A DNA stretch of 32,585 nucleotides from Parachlamydiales bacterium (GTDB lineage Bacteria; Chlamydiota; Chlamydiia; Chlamydiales; Parachlamydiaceae), in contig JAGVJP010000123.1 of NCBI GenBank assembly GCA_020051075.1, forward strand, positions 1 through 32,585, in the 5' to 3' direction. Shown here piece by piece: positions 22,301-30,431 of the stretch; position 1 is the stretch's first letter, and each line of letters starts with the position of its first letter. A program made the position numbers and the translations under genes. The notes below the pieces were generated by a model. It saw nothing but the letters and a program-made list of their open reading frames with translations, was not told the origin of the DNA and ran no database searches.

Positions 22301-25189
22301 GGTCGCAAACAGACAGTTCTCGTTGTATGTCAAAAATCTGCAGCCCTAGAAGTCCTCGCAAAAAGACTCGATGCGGAAGGACTTAAAAACCGCTATTTCT
22401 ATATTACCCACGTCAATAAAGATCGCACGTCCATTTTACAAAACCTCCGAACTCAAATCGAGGGGATTGGGCAAGCGATGAGAGCCTACCGCGCGGAGAA
22501 TGTGGAACGTGAGCGGGAAGAGCTCGCTGAGAAAATCGAAAAATTGGAAAAGGAAATCGATAAGCATCATGCTGCGATCCATACAATCGATGAAACGACA
22601 GGGTTAAGCTATCGAATCCTCCTAGGACAATTAATCGACTTAGAAGACCAAGCAATCAAGCTTGTTGATGTCCCTGCCCTAAGAAGACTGTTTAAAGATC
22701 TCGATCAGAAACAGCTCTCAGGCATGGAAGAAATCTGCTCTCCGATCGCTGGGATTTGGCTTGAATCCTCTTTTGAAGGCAACCCTTTAGAAAAGCTCAG
22801 GCTTTTCTCTCCCGATTCTGCTTTAGTCAATGAATTTACCAGCTCTCTTTTTGGATTTATTGATAAGGAAAAAAGACGAGACGAATCTATCCGGCAGGAA
22901 CATGACTCTCACCTACTTCCCAACCTCATTCAGATGCCTATCCCGATCCTGAAAAAATGGCTCAGATGGGCAAAGAGTGCGACCGCACCAGTCTCCTTCC
23001 TAAGCCGTCTTAATCCTGTCCGTTATCTGCACTGCAAGTGGATGCAAAAGGTCATGACTGATCTCAAGGAAAACCCCACCCATGAAAGAATCGTACAACT
23101 TCAGAACGCGGCAACGTTTGAACTGCAGCAGCGGCCGCTTCGAGAAGCAATTTTAGATCAGGTTAGATCTCAGAGTGTCGATGCCTTGGACAGGCTTGAA
23201 CCATTTTTCTCTGAAGAGTTGTCTGAGCTTTGCCAAGCCAACATTCAGAATAATCGATCCAATCTCTACGATCTTCAACTCTTAGTTGAGGGATTACCGT
23301 CCCTGCTTCCTTACCAAGAATTCCGCTTGCAAGCTCCTAATCTTTCACCAGAGGTCTTAAAAATCTTTGCTACCCTCCGAGAAAAAGACAAAGAATTGAA
23401 GGAATATCCTTCAGAGGAACTAGGAAAGGTGGTCCGACGAATTATTGCTCGTGAAGGGCGACTTGCTTGGAAAGACCGAATCGAACAGAGCTTTCCAATT
23501 TTACGTCTTGCTCAAAAAGAACTTTCGCGCAAAATCCAAACGCTCGACAAATCAATGACTAAAATGAGGAAATTGAACCAGAAGTTCTTGGCTTTCAGCT
23601 TGGATATTGAGAACGTCAGGGTTGAAGATTGGGAGGATATCACTCGCCTAAGAGGTCCAAGAGCTCGTCGTCTTCGCGAAGTCATTGAACGTGGTTGGGA
23701 TATGGGGCTTGGACGTCTCCGTCCAGTCTGGCTAATGAATCCAGACACGGCAAGCCAGCTGCTTCCTTTAAGAGCTGGCATGTTTGACGTGATTATTTTC
23801 GACGAGGCAAGCCAAATCCCTATAGAAAATGCCCTTCCAACGCTTTATCGAGCAAAACGAACCGTCATCAGCGGAGATGAGAAACAGATGCCTCCGACGA
23901 ACGTCTTCATGAAACGAATCAGTGACGATGAGGAAACACCGATTAATGAAGACATGGACGATATGATCAGTGAGGCGGAAAGGGAAACTCTGGAAGATAC
24001 CTGGAATCGAAGAGAAATTAAAGATTGTTCGGATTTGTTAGCTCTTGGAAAAACCGTTTTACCAAGATCCATGCTACAAATCCACTATCGCTCAAAATAC
24101 CGCGAGCTCATTGCCTTTTCAAATGCAGCTTTCTATGGCAATAAGTTAAGCGTCCCTGTCAGACACCCAGAGAATGTGATTCAAAACATTCGTCCTATTG
24201 AAATGATACGAGTCAATGGAGTCTATGCAAACCAAACCAATCGGGAAGAAGCGGAAAGGGTCGTCGATGTATTAGCTGAACGCTGGTCTTCACCAGAAAG
24301 GCCCAGCATTGGTGTCGTGACCTTTAACGTCAAGCAAGCGGATCTCATCGAAGACGTTCTTGCCGAACGAGCTGATCAAAATGCATCCTTCCGGGAGGCC
24401 TTGGATCAAGAACGAGAGCGTCAGCAAGGTGGAGAAGACATGAGCTTCTTTGTTAAAAACGTTGAAAACGTTCAAGGGGACGAAAGAGATGTCATCATTT
24501 TCAGCTCGACCTTCGGAAGAGATGAGCAAGGGGTCTTCAGAAGACAATTCGGTCTTCTCAGCCAAACAGGAGGTGAACATCGTTTGAACGTGGCTATCAC
24601 GAGAGCGAGAGAGAAGATCATCCTGATCACTTCCTTACCCATTAATGAAATCTCAGATGCTTTATCCAACAGCCAAGGCCCTAAAAACTCAAAGGATTAC
24701 CTTCAAGCTTACTTTGACTACGCCTCTAAACTCAGCGATGGATCTCTAGAAGCTGCCCGAAAGTCTTTGGATCGAATGGCTTCTGAAAACTCTTCCACAC
24801 AAGAGATCTCAAATGCCGACAAGGATGGTTTCACTCGATCAGTCGCTGCTTTCATCAAAAGTCTTGGGCTCAACCCATTCGCAATCAAAGAAAATGATGC
24901 TTTTGGATTGGATTTTGTGATCGAAGACCCTGAGAAAAACCGTTTTGGCATCGGCATTGAGTGCGATGCTCATTGTCACCCTGTTTTAGAAACAGCAAGA
25001 GCCCGTGAAGTTTGGCGTCCTAAGGTCCTGCGCATGGGAATCCCGCATGTCCATAGAGTGACTAGTTATGCATGGTATCATCGGAGAAATGAAGAGATGG
25101 AACGTTTAAAAAAGATGCTCGAAGAAGCCTTGAGAGTCATGCTTGCAGGAGAATCTATTCAATCTGATTCTGAGGATAAAAGAGAATGA
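19376..25189 (+). CDS. Zinc-knuckle / pseudokinase / SF1 helicase / PD-(D/E)XK nuclease fusion
   Basis: A 1937-residue multidomain protein. Two zinc-knuckle-like sites come first (C8/C11/C22/C25 and C56, H60, C69/C72). A protein-kinase fold follows (about 95-345) with HGNLRPEN (210-217), APE (256-258) and SDWWSLG (268-274). The catalytic Asp of HRD is N212, DFG reads GFH, and the VAIK Lys is not evident, so it is a pseudokinase. After a helical linker comes an SF1 UPF1/DNA2-type helicase: GPPGTGKS (957-964), a coiled-coil insertion, DEAS (1476-1479), GDEKQMPP (from 1500), VQGDERD (1699-1705) and NVAITRAR (from 1738). The C-terminus is a Vsr/MTES_1575-like nuclease domain with D1846 and E1862-C-D1864. 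I start at ATG 19376, with AGGGGGAAG upstream; an upstream TTG at 19331 is less likely. Confidence 0.92.
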   Translation: MILHVRKCPGCREERPAAEVLCGNCTWDLTQEPLRLPGQVDQVLEMRTPTSHTRLCFNGHPLDPYDEMCFTCGATGAAESCSTNQEPFSQEEETIIDGWTIVDQLEIGNEPFDRFIVEKHGQSAHLTLYFPETHPEPGIYEILKRLPKDYAPELLAHGVWECRRYEVTDFVSHPTLQDLQSTFIDLSTIQQIVKSIGRILSSLSEYGLRHGNLRPENIFIVHQDPLNVMLSGFHYSHLSTFDLDVIKQPISACYTAPEVIAGGISAASDWWSLGMIILQLITNGSCFEGINEKAFRIHVVTRGISLPKGIDPSIRLLLRGLLASDTDQRWQWSQVQSWLAGEPVETPSDTKPEEAKSGPSLEFKDLSYTCPKRYALIAAEASNWEHAKDLLFRGVIATWLEDRKADPKIVAGVRLTSSIDSIHEDFRHGLALMWMNPSLPLIVQGEIVTCSWMLQNPVQGNELITGPLIGHLRQMNRERHLCDLHDREARARERAKALEIELNEESFRLLALAPSRSNLERQWTMFRRLYPGSDHGGLNSLMDRPKMTDEDLMVLLGAAIQYYQPAEQILCQAKAVAAQAEVSSYEDVAAREWFEVSRRDLYREIEERTANYARCGIVRVDEWADDFRIERRISLLRALVLLSIPRQTWQEPPRQQYVSTILDFFEKRTASLAQRGPLVRMLIGKSNSRVDLAGVAGETPTASSILEHLISRIEAPVGINRVAFEDDINLERRLRHLVNHANTYRRDTGIDSLYLGFPFLVMKDHRAEITEKKPRIAPILLWPIKIEMEHRDRVSIFFDRDREEIRVNPAFTGMIGPEEAKRWAETAKELLGRSAIRIRDVMDAFGALADPRERTLCALPDSDYKVKDGTRQVVCSAVLFHAEFMGQAIGEDLRQMRKESPVGTGLETALRVNKDPIPTPSSPLIPEKDRFFTMESDPSQEKAVFRARQAPGLLIEGPPGTGKSQTIVNIIGDCIGRKQTVLVVCQKSAALEVLAKRLDAEGLKNRYFYITHVNKDRTSILQNLRTQIEGIGQAMRAYRAENVEREREELAEKIEKLEKEIDKHHAAIHTIDETTGLSYRILLGQLIDLEDQAIKLVDVPALRRLFKDLDQKQLSGMEEICSPIAGIWLESSFEGNPLEKLRLFSPDSALVNEFTSSLFGFIDKEKRRDESIRQEHDSHLLPNLIQMPIPILKKWLRWAKSATAPVSFLSRLNPVRYLHCKWMQKVMTDLKENPTHERIVQLQNAATFELQQRPLREAILDQVRSQSVDALDRLEPFFSEELSELCQANIQNNRSNLYDLQLLVEGLPSLLPYQEFRLQAPNLSPEVLKIFATLREKDKELKEYPSEELGKVVRRIIAREGRLAWKDRIEQSFPILRLAQKELSRKIQTLDKSMTKMRKLNQKFLAFSLDIENVRVEDWEDITRLRGPRARRLREVIERGWDMGLGRLRPVWLMNPDTASQLLPLRAGMFDVIIFDEASQIPIENALPTLYRAKRTVISGDEKQMPPTNVFMKRISDDEETPINEDMDDMISEAERETLEDTWNRREIKDCSDLLALGKTVLPRSMLQIHYRSKYRELIAFSNAAFYGNKLSVPVRHPENVIQNIRPIEMIRVNGVYANQTNREEAERVVDVLAERWSSPERPSIGVVTFNVKQADLIEDVLAERADQNASFREALDQERERQQGGEDMSFFVKNVENVQGDERDVIIFSSTFGRDEQGVFRRQFGLLSQTGGEHRLNVAITRAREKIILITSLPINEISDALSNSQGPKNSKDYLQAYFDYASKLSDGSLEAARKSLDRMASENSSTQEISNADKDGFTRSVAAFIKSLGLNPFAIKENDAFGLDFVIEDPEKNRFGIGIECDAHCHPVLETARAREVWRPKVLRMGIPHVHRVTSYAWYHRRNEEMERLKKMLEEALRVMLAGESIQSDSEDKRE

Positions 25190-26571
25190 GCGGCCCTAAG
25201 GTTGTACGTATTGTTACCAAACAAGAATTAATGTCCATTTGCAAAGGCCGAATGGATGCCCTTCAAGATGCGATCGAGCAATGGCGCAAGTATGCGTCTA
25301 GACATGATGCCCAAATTGCCGAAGAAGAACAGGTCGTAGAGAAAAGGCTTTCTGCCATCAATAAAATGTTCGAGCGAGAGCAGTTTCTTGACGTGCAAAA
25401 ACAATGCTCTGTCGAAATTGCCTTTCTGCAAGGAGACAACAATCGCATTCGAGACGAAGCTATTGCCAAAGCAGAACAAAAACGTCACATGAGAAGACGG
25501 CTACAATATTCTGCAGAAACCCTCATATCGACATTTAAATCCATACAACGACAAATCCCAGAAGAGCTCTTGGCCATTGCTGCATCATCACTCACAGCAA
25601 ATGACGAAGAACTCGCTAAGATGAACGCGACCTTAAGCCGAACATTGACTGAATATACGATGAGTGCAAAGGATCAAAAAAGCATGACCCCTTTACAAAA
25701 AGAGCTCTCTAAAAAGTTGGCAGAGGGGGAGAAGCTCCAAACTCTAGCAGAGTGGAAAGTCAGAGACCAGGATGCCAAATCCTTAGAAAAAGATCATCGA
25801 TTGGATAAACTTATAGCAGAACTGGAAGCAACTGAGGATAAATCATCTGTCAAACCCTTCTTGGATCGCATTGCTTCAATCTCAAGAGGATCATCAGCAA
25901 GCCAACGGTCTCTTTTAACAGACTCTCTCATTCTGGATTTAGTTGCCCACTCTAATGAAAGAAAAGCGAAAGATCAAGCGATCGCATCCATGCGAGAAAT
26001 TCGGAACGAATTGCATAGACTCAAATCTAAGCAGGCTAAAGACCTCAAAACGTTAATCACAACTGCTATCGATTCTGAAGATATCTCCTCAAGTAAACTG
26101 CTCCATGATAAAGGCATTGCCCTGATTAAAGAAGAAACGAAGGGCATGGCAGGAGAGTTCAGAAGAACAGCAATCCTGAAAGGGTTATCTGAGCTCGGAT
26201 ATGAGATACGGGAAAATATGGCTACGGCATGGGCTGAAAATGGGCGCATTGTTGTTAGAAAACCTAACGAAAAAGGTTACGGGGTTGAACTAGGGGCTGT
26301 TGAAGGCGCTGAAAGAGTGCAAGTGCAGCTTGTTTCCTTTGAGCCATTCAACGATGCTTCTAAAGCATCTCAGGATCGTGATAGAGAAACGATTTGGTGT
26401 TCAGAGTTTTTCCGCCTACAGTCCCTGCTAGAAAAGGCAGGAACATCTCTGCATATTGAAAAGGCGCTGCCTATTGGTGCTAAACCTTTGAAACAGGTGC
26501 AAGAGCCATCTCCCACAGTCGAACGTTCACGAAGATCACATGACCTACCTTGCAAGAGAAGCTCATCTTAA
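25186..26571 (+). CDS. Coiled-coil protein beginning MSGPKVVRIVTK
   Basis: A 461-residue, largely helical protein, rich in Glu, Lys, Arg and Gln, with long coiled-coil stretches (about 25-130 and 155-315). A compact C-terminal part (about 325-430) has predicted strands, including RIVVRKPNEKGYGVELG. No enzymatic motif or membrane segment is visible. The N-terminal MSGPKVVRIVTK looks like a conserved tag; I have a weak memory of similar openings in other coiled-coil hypotheticals. It overlaps the helicase gene by ATGA, so it is the fourth subunit of the operon, plausibly a scaffold or partner of the AAA+ or helicase protein. Confidence 0.8.
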   Translation: MSGPKVVRIVTKQELMSICKGRMDALQDAIEQWRKYASRHDAQIAEEEQVVEKRLSAINKMFEREQFLDVQKQCSVEIAFLQGDNNRIRDEAIAKAEQKRHMRRRLQYSAETLISTFKSIQRQIPEELLAIAASSLTANDEELAKMNATLSRTLTEYTMSAKDQKSMTPLQKELSKKLAEGEKLQTLAEWKVRDQDAKSLEKDHRLDKLIAELEATEDKSSVKPFLDRIASISRGSSASQRSLLTDSLILDLVAHSNERKAKDQAIASMREIRNELHRLKSKQAKDLKTLITTAIDSEDISSSKLLHDKGIALIKEETKGMAGEFRRTAILKGLSELGYEIRENMATAWAENGRIVVRKPNEKGYGVELGAVEGAERVQVQLVSFEPFNDASKASQDRDRETIWCSEFFRLQSLLEKAGTSLHIEKALPIGAKPLKQVQEPSPTVERSRRSHDLPCKRSSS

Positions 26572-26588
26572 CTGAGAGACTTTTTTTT
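26562..26588 (+). terminator. Possible weak terminator after the four-gene operon
   Basis: A short stem (CTCA / TGAG, 7-base loop) overlaps the stop codon of the coiled-coil gene and is followed, after four bases, by eight consecutive T at 26581-26588. The stem is weak, but the T-tract and location fit the end of the operon. Confidence 0.35.
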
Positions 26589-26595
26589 AGGCATC

Positions 26596-26625
26596 TTGAC
26601 TTAAAAATTCATTGAAGCATACAAT
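26596..26625 (+). promoter_or_regulatory. Predicted promoter of the histidine phosphatase gene
   Basis: TTGACT and TACAAT are separated by 18 bases, each with one mismatch to sigma-70 consensus. They lie just after the T-tract ending the preceding operon and about 35 bases before the phosphatase start. This indicates an independent transcription unit. Confidence 0.6.
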
Positions 26626-26660
26626 CAACATAAATATCAAAATATAAGAGGGTGATATAC

Positions 26661-27491
26661 GTGAAATGTTTATTTTTCATATTTGTGGTTTTTGTGACTC
26701 TAGTGGTAAATGCTAGTGATACAACCTTAATATTTCCCGAAGTCCAAGTTTTAGTAAAAACAGAAGCTCAGTTTAACAATATTCCAACCATCGCATGTTC
26801 TGCGTTTGATTATTTGAAACAAATAGATGAAAATAAAAATATTACACGATTGATATTTGTACGTCATGGCGAATCTAAAAGCAATAAAGAAAAAAGTATG
26901 GCCGGCCGCACTCTTGAAACTGCTTTATCAGATCAAGGAAAAAAGCAAGCTCAAGAAATAGGTGCGGCACTTGAGTTATCCAATATTGAAATTCACGCAT
27001 TTTTTAGCTCGCCCACATTACGCGCACTGCAAACCACGAAAACAATACTATCCAAATTAAATTTATCCTTCCCAATCAATCAAGATGAACGTCTTCATGA
27101 AAAATGGTATGGACTATATGAAGGGGCTACAGAAAATGAATATGCCCCTATAAAAAACAAGGAAGAACAAGAAATCCCCATGCTTTCGACTTTTGCTGAA
27201 AAATTCGCTTACAAAGCGGTTTTGAACATTGAAAGTATGCAAGAGATTTATTATAGAGTCGATGAGTTTATCAGGAATATCAGACTAGATCAATTAGGCA
27301 AAAATGTACTAATTACAACTCATAATGGTGTGATGAAATCTATCTTTATGGCTGATTCAGCTTTTCGCGGTTATGATGTAGAATATCGTTCATTTGATCT
27401 TGGTAATTGTTCTGTTATCGTACTGGAAGTACATGATAATGGGGAATTAAAAATTGTTGCTACAGATGGATTGAAATTTAGAACAAAATAA
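26661..27491 (+). CDS. Exported histidine phosphatase (phosphoglycerate mutase-like)
   Basis: A 276-residue branch-1 histidine phosphatase. The catalytic set is visible: RHGES with H69 (68-72), the SSPTLRALQT helix with R121, the acidic HEKWYGLYEG segment, and the second His in TTHNGV (H221). A hydrophobic signal peptide (MKCLFFIFVVFVTLVVNAS) precedes a spacer of about 40 residues, so it acts in the periplasm or beyond. I choose GTG 26661, with GAGGGTG upstream; a GTG at 26652 would add three residues. Base composition is noticeably more AT-rich than the Moco operon. Part of this gene is duplicated at 30253-30351. Confidence 0.88.
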   Translation: MKCLFFIFVVFVTLVVNASDTTLIFPEVQVLVKTEAQFNNIPTIACSAFDYLKQIDENKNITRLIFVRHGESKSNKEKSMAGRTLETALSDQGKKQAQEIGAALELSNIEIHAFFSSPTLRALQTTKTILSKLNLSFPINQDERLHEKWYGLYEGATENEYAPIKNKEEQEIPMLSTFAEKFAYKAVLNIESMQEIYYRVDEFIRNIRLDQLGKNVLITTHNGVMKSIFMADSAFRGYDVEYRSFDLGNCSVIVLEVHDNGELKIVATDGLKFRTK

Positions 27492-27501
27492 CTCCTGAAT
27501 T

Positions 27502-27519
27502 TTGTCATATGTATGACAA
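27502..27519. terminator. Palindrome between convergent genes
   Basis: A perfect 8-bp stem (TTGTCATA / TATGACAA) with a two-base centre lies between the convergent ends of the phosphatase and beta-barrel genes. Without T-tracts it could be an operator-like palindrome or a weak bidirectional terminator. Confidence 0.35.
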
Positions 27520-27538
27520 TGGATTTAGAGGCGGTTAA

Positions 27539-28150
27539 TTAAAAAATAAAACCAAGGCCCCCACCTACTTTAAATCCACTCATATTAATATTATGTCTTA
27601 AAGTGTAATGATCTTCATAATGACGCTTAAAGGAAAAATGCTGATAAAGATATTCAGTGAAAATATCTATAAAAATATTTTCTTTAACACGATAGATCAA
27701 TCCTAGTTTAAATATACCGCCTAAAGCTTCATTTGAAATGTTTTTGTGGACGAATGGTGAATGATCTTTGTTTTTAAGAAAGCTCCAGCAAGCACCGGCT
27801 CCTGTATAAAGATCCATACAATGATTTACCGAACAAAGGTATTTTAAACCCAAAGTGACTGGTATAAGACGAAAACTTGTCTTGTTCTTGCAACCGATAG
27901 CATGGCCATCTTTTGAAAGATATCCAGCTCCCAGCCAAACTTGCCAGTCGTTACAAAATCGTTGAGCGATCTCTAATTCATAGTACGGTATTACATCAGA
28001 ATAGATGCGCCTGATGATTTTAGAGGAAGGAAAAAATGCTGAGACTTTTGCTTCAACTTCAAATTCTGATGAGCAGGAGGCTTCTACATTTATAGACATC
28101 CAAAATAGGGTAAAAACCAAAAAAAATCTACAATATTTCATTATTTTCAT
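27539..28150 (-). CDS. Small outer-membrane beta-barrel-like protein
   Basis: A 203-residue protein with a signal peptide (about 1-22) and alternating hydrophobic and polar strands throughout. It ends in an aromatic C-terminal strand, GGGLGFIF, as expected for a barrel assembled by BamA. Several Cys residues may form disulfides. It resembles the generic OmpW/opacity-type barrel class, but I cannot assign a family. The start at 28150 has AAAGG just upstream; frames from 28180 or 28141 fit less well. It lies 45 bases downstream of the IPT-YVTN gene on the same strand and may be co-transcribed with it. Confidence 0.7.
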   Translation of the reverse strand: MKIMKYCRFFLVFTLFWMSINVEASCSSEFEVEAKVSAFFPSSKIIRRIYSDVIPYYELEIAQRFCNDWQVWLGAGYLSKDGHAIGCKNKTSFRLIPVTLGLKYLCSVNHCMDLYTGAGACWSFLKNKDHSPFVHKNISNEALGGIFKLGLIYRVKENIFIDIFTEYLYQHFSFKRHYEDHYTLRHNINMSGFKVGGGLGFIF

Positions 28151-28195
28151 ATAACCTTTTTGTGTTAAAAATAGCGACATTGAAAAAATAATTTT

Positions 28196-30052
28196 CTATT
28201 TTTTAGGTTTTATAGTGACTGAAACAGGGGACGATATCGTTCCTGTTGCGCTTACTGATACAATGAAGTAAGTATAGGTTTTTTTCTTTTTACGGTTGTG
28301 ATCTTCAAATTTTAACCTCTTACTAGCAGGAATAGTTGCGACAAGATCAGTCAAAGCTGCATTACGGTAAATTCGGTACGCTACGGGCAATTCTCCATTG
28401 GACGGAGGACTCCATTTGATGACATTAATAAGATCGGTCTGGGTTAGATATCTACAGGACCTTTGAAAACCTTTTGCATGTGTTGGAGGAGATGGGGGAG
28501 ATGGAGGAGATGGAGGAATGTTAATACTTTGAGAAAGATTTGCGGTTGGACCACCGTTATTACTCATAAAACGGCTAGAAAAAACTTTAGACGTAGAGGT
28601 GCCGGCAGAATTTGTAACCGTCAACATGACGTTAAATGAACCTGTAGAGGAGTATGTGTGGTTAACTATTGGTGTATTTGTAATTAATGTTGTTCCATCA
28701 CCAAAATCCCAGGCATAACTTGAAATGGTCCCAATAGGTGAAATGGAAGCTGAAGCGTTAAACTGAGTTGGCAGTCCTGAAGATCCCACATTTACAGAAA
28801 AAGAGGCGACGGGTGCTTGATCAGGTGACATAACAATATCTTGAATCTGGCCCATGATATTCGCAAAAGATGGCCCGGCGGTATTAGTTGCTACATCTAT
28901 CGGTGTTACATCATCTGTGTTTTCATTTATCACATAAATTTTCTTGCTGTCAGGTGTAGAAACAACCCAGAAAGGCCGTGATCCTGCGAGAAAAGGGATA
29001 GTATCAACGATGCTATTGGTAGCAATATCCACAACGCTTACCGTGTCATTATTTATATTAGCCACGTACATCGTTTGACCATTTGGAATGATAAATGATC
29101 CATAAGGACCTGATCCTGCAGGAAAAACTATCGTATTAATAACAATATTCGTGGCTACATCAATAATCGATATGGTATCACTTCCAGAATTTGCCACATA
29201 AGCTGTTGACCCATCCGTTGTGATAGCTATCATACCTGGTATTGCACCTGTTACTATACTCGTACCTACTGTATTAGTCGCTGTATCAATGGTCGTTACA
29301 TTTCCGAAGGAAAAGTTACTTACATATACGGTCTTTCCATCTGGTGTGATAGATAATGGGCCCAAATTTATTGCGACAAATATATCTGCTACCACAGTAT
29401 TGGATGTGGTATCAATAGCGGTTACATAACCTGAACTATTATTAGAAATGTAAACTCTCTTTCCATCAGGACTCACGATAATGTCAAATGCACCTGTCCC
29501 TGCCACAGGGGTAGGAATGTTTCCAATGATTGTGTTGGTTGCAACATCTATCACATTTACATTAGCCTGGTCAGAGTCGGCGGCATAAATTGTCGTGCCA
29601 TCTGGAGTAATAATTGCAGCGAGGGAGTCAGCAGGGAGCGGTATGGTTCTATCGATAGTGTTTGTCGCGGTATCAAAAAGCGTGATGGCATCTTGATTTA
29701 TTCCAGAAATGATACCCTTCCATGAGGATTCCGTGTATGTATAGAAATCTGCACGAGTATTAGCTGAGGTTTGACTAGCAGCAGTCACTTTAATATCGAC
29801 CGTTCCCGATGTCCCTGCAGGTACCATAGCCGAAATGGAACTATCTGTAACGACATTAAAAACCGTTGCAGGCCTGAATCCAAAGTCTACTGCAGTAGCT
29901 CCAGAAAAACCACTGCCAGTAATAGTGATAACATTTCCTCCACTGATGGAGCCATTAGAGGGGCTCACAGAGGTGATCACTGGTGCTGCAATCAGAGGAT
30001 TTGCACAAATAAAGAATAAAAAACATGCAATAATTAGTTTTATCAAGTTCAT
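28196..30052 (-). CDS. Surface protein: IPT/TIG, YVTN beta-propeller, PKD and FN3-like domains
   Basis: A 618-residue exported protein. A signal peptide (about 1-23) is followed by an IPT/TIG domain (about 24-105, with SPSNGSISGGNVITITGSGF). A beta-propeller of about seven YVTN-type repeats spans 112-410, each with a PDGxxxYV strand and an IDxATN turn. A PKD domain (about 412-500) carries YAWDFGDG. A short proline linker PPSPPSPPSPP leads into an FN3-like domain (about 530-618). It probably acts as an adhesion or surface-layer protein. The start has GGA six bases upstream. Confidence 0.9.
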   Translation of the reverse strand: MNLIKLIIACFLFFICANPLIAAPVITSVSPSNGSISGGNVITITGSGFSGATAVDFGFRPATVFNVVTDSSISAMVPAGTSGTVDIKVTAASQTSANTRADFYTYTESSWKGIISGINQDAITLFDTATNTIDRTIPLPADSLAAIITPDGTTIYAADSDQANVNVIDVATNTIIGNIPTPVAGTGAFDIIVSPDGKRVYISNNSSGYVTAIDTTSNTVVADIFVAINLGPLSITPDGKTVYVSNFSFGNVTTIDTATNTVGTSIVTGAIPGMIAITTDGSTAYVANSGSDTISIIDVATNIVINTIVFPAGSGPYGSFIIPNGQTMYVANINNDTVSVVDIATNSIVDTIPFLAGSRPFWVVSTPDSKKIYVINENTDDVTPIDVATNTAGPSFANIMGQIQDIVMSPDQAPVASFSVNVGSSGLPTQFNASASISPIGTISSYAWDFGDGTTLITNTPIVNHTYSSTGSFNVMLTVTNSAGTSTSKVFSSRFMSNNGGPTANLSQSINIPPSPPSPPSPPTHAKGFQRSCRYLTQTDLINVIKWSPPSNGELPVAYRIYRNAALTDLVATIPASKRLKFEDHNRKKKKTYTYFIVSVSATGTISSPVSVTIKPKK

Positions 30053-30431
30053 ACAATTCCAGACCTCTCTACGATAACTTGAATAACAGCTTTAAGATTG
30101 GCATAAATTACCATTAAATCGTCTATGTGCCTTAGGAGGATAAAAATAACCCCTGCTACTCCATTTGGAAGTTCAACCATAAACCAAAGACTATTATGAT
30201 TAAAGTTTTTTCTTAAATTTGATCAACATAAACAGCAACGTAAGCGTCAAAAGAAGGGGCAACAGAAAATGAATATGCGTCTATAAAAAACAAGGAAGAA
30301 CAAGTAGAAATCCCCTTGCTTTCGCCTTATGCTGACAAAAAATTGTATGGACTCAATTGCTCTTCTTTAATATATACTTTAATTTAGCCTATCAAGATAA
30401 CCTTGAGATTATGTTCTATCCAGGAAAATTT
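30053..30431. other. Divergent gap between surface-protein and arylsulfotransferase genes
   Basis: The 379 bases contain no intact gene. The recognisable content is the degraded histidine-phosphatase fragment (30253-30351). The remainder is AT-rich and probably holds the promoters of the two divergent genes, but none matches consensus well enough to place. Confidence 0.55.
30253..30351 (+). pseudogene. Fragment of a histidine phosphatase paralogue
   Basis: Translated in the frame starting at 30253, this reads EGATENEYASIKNKEEQ and continues to a PLLSPYADK segment, closely matching residues 155-182 of the phosphatase encoded at 26661-27491. There is a one-codon insertion and several substitutions. 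The flanks do not continue the gene. Just after it, KLYGLNC resembles the KWYGLYEG that precedes this segment in the intact gene, so the fragment may come from a rearranged or tandem copy. No start or catalytic residues are present. Confidence 0.7.
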
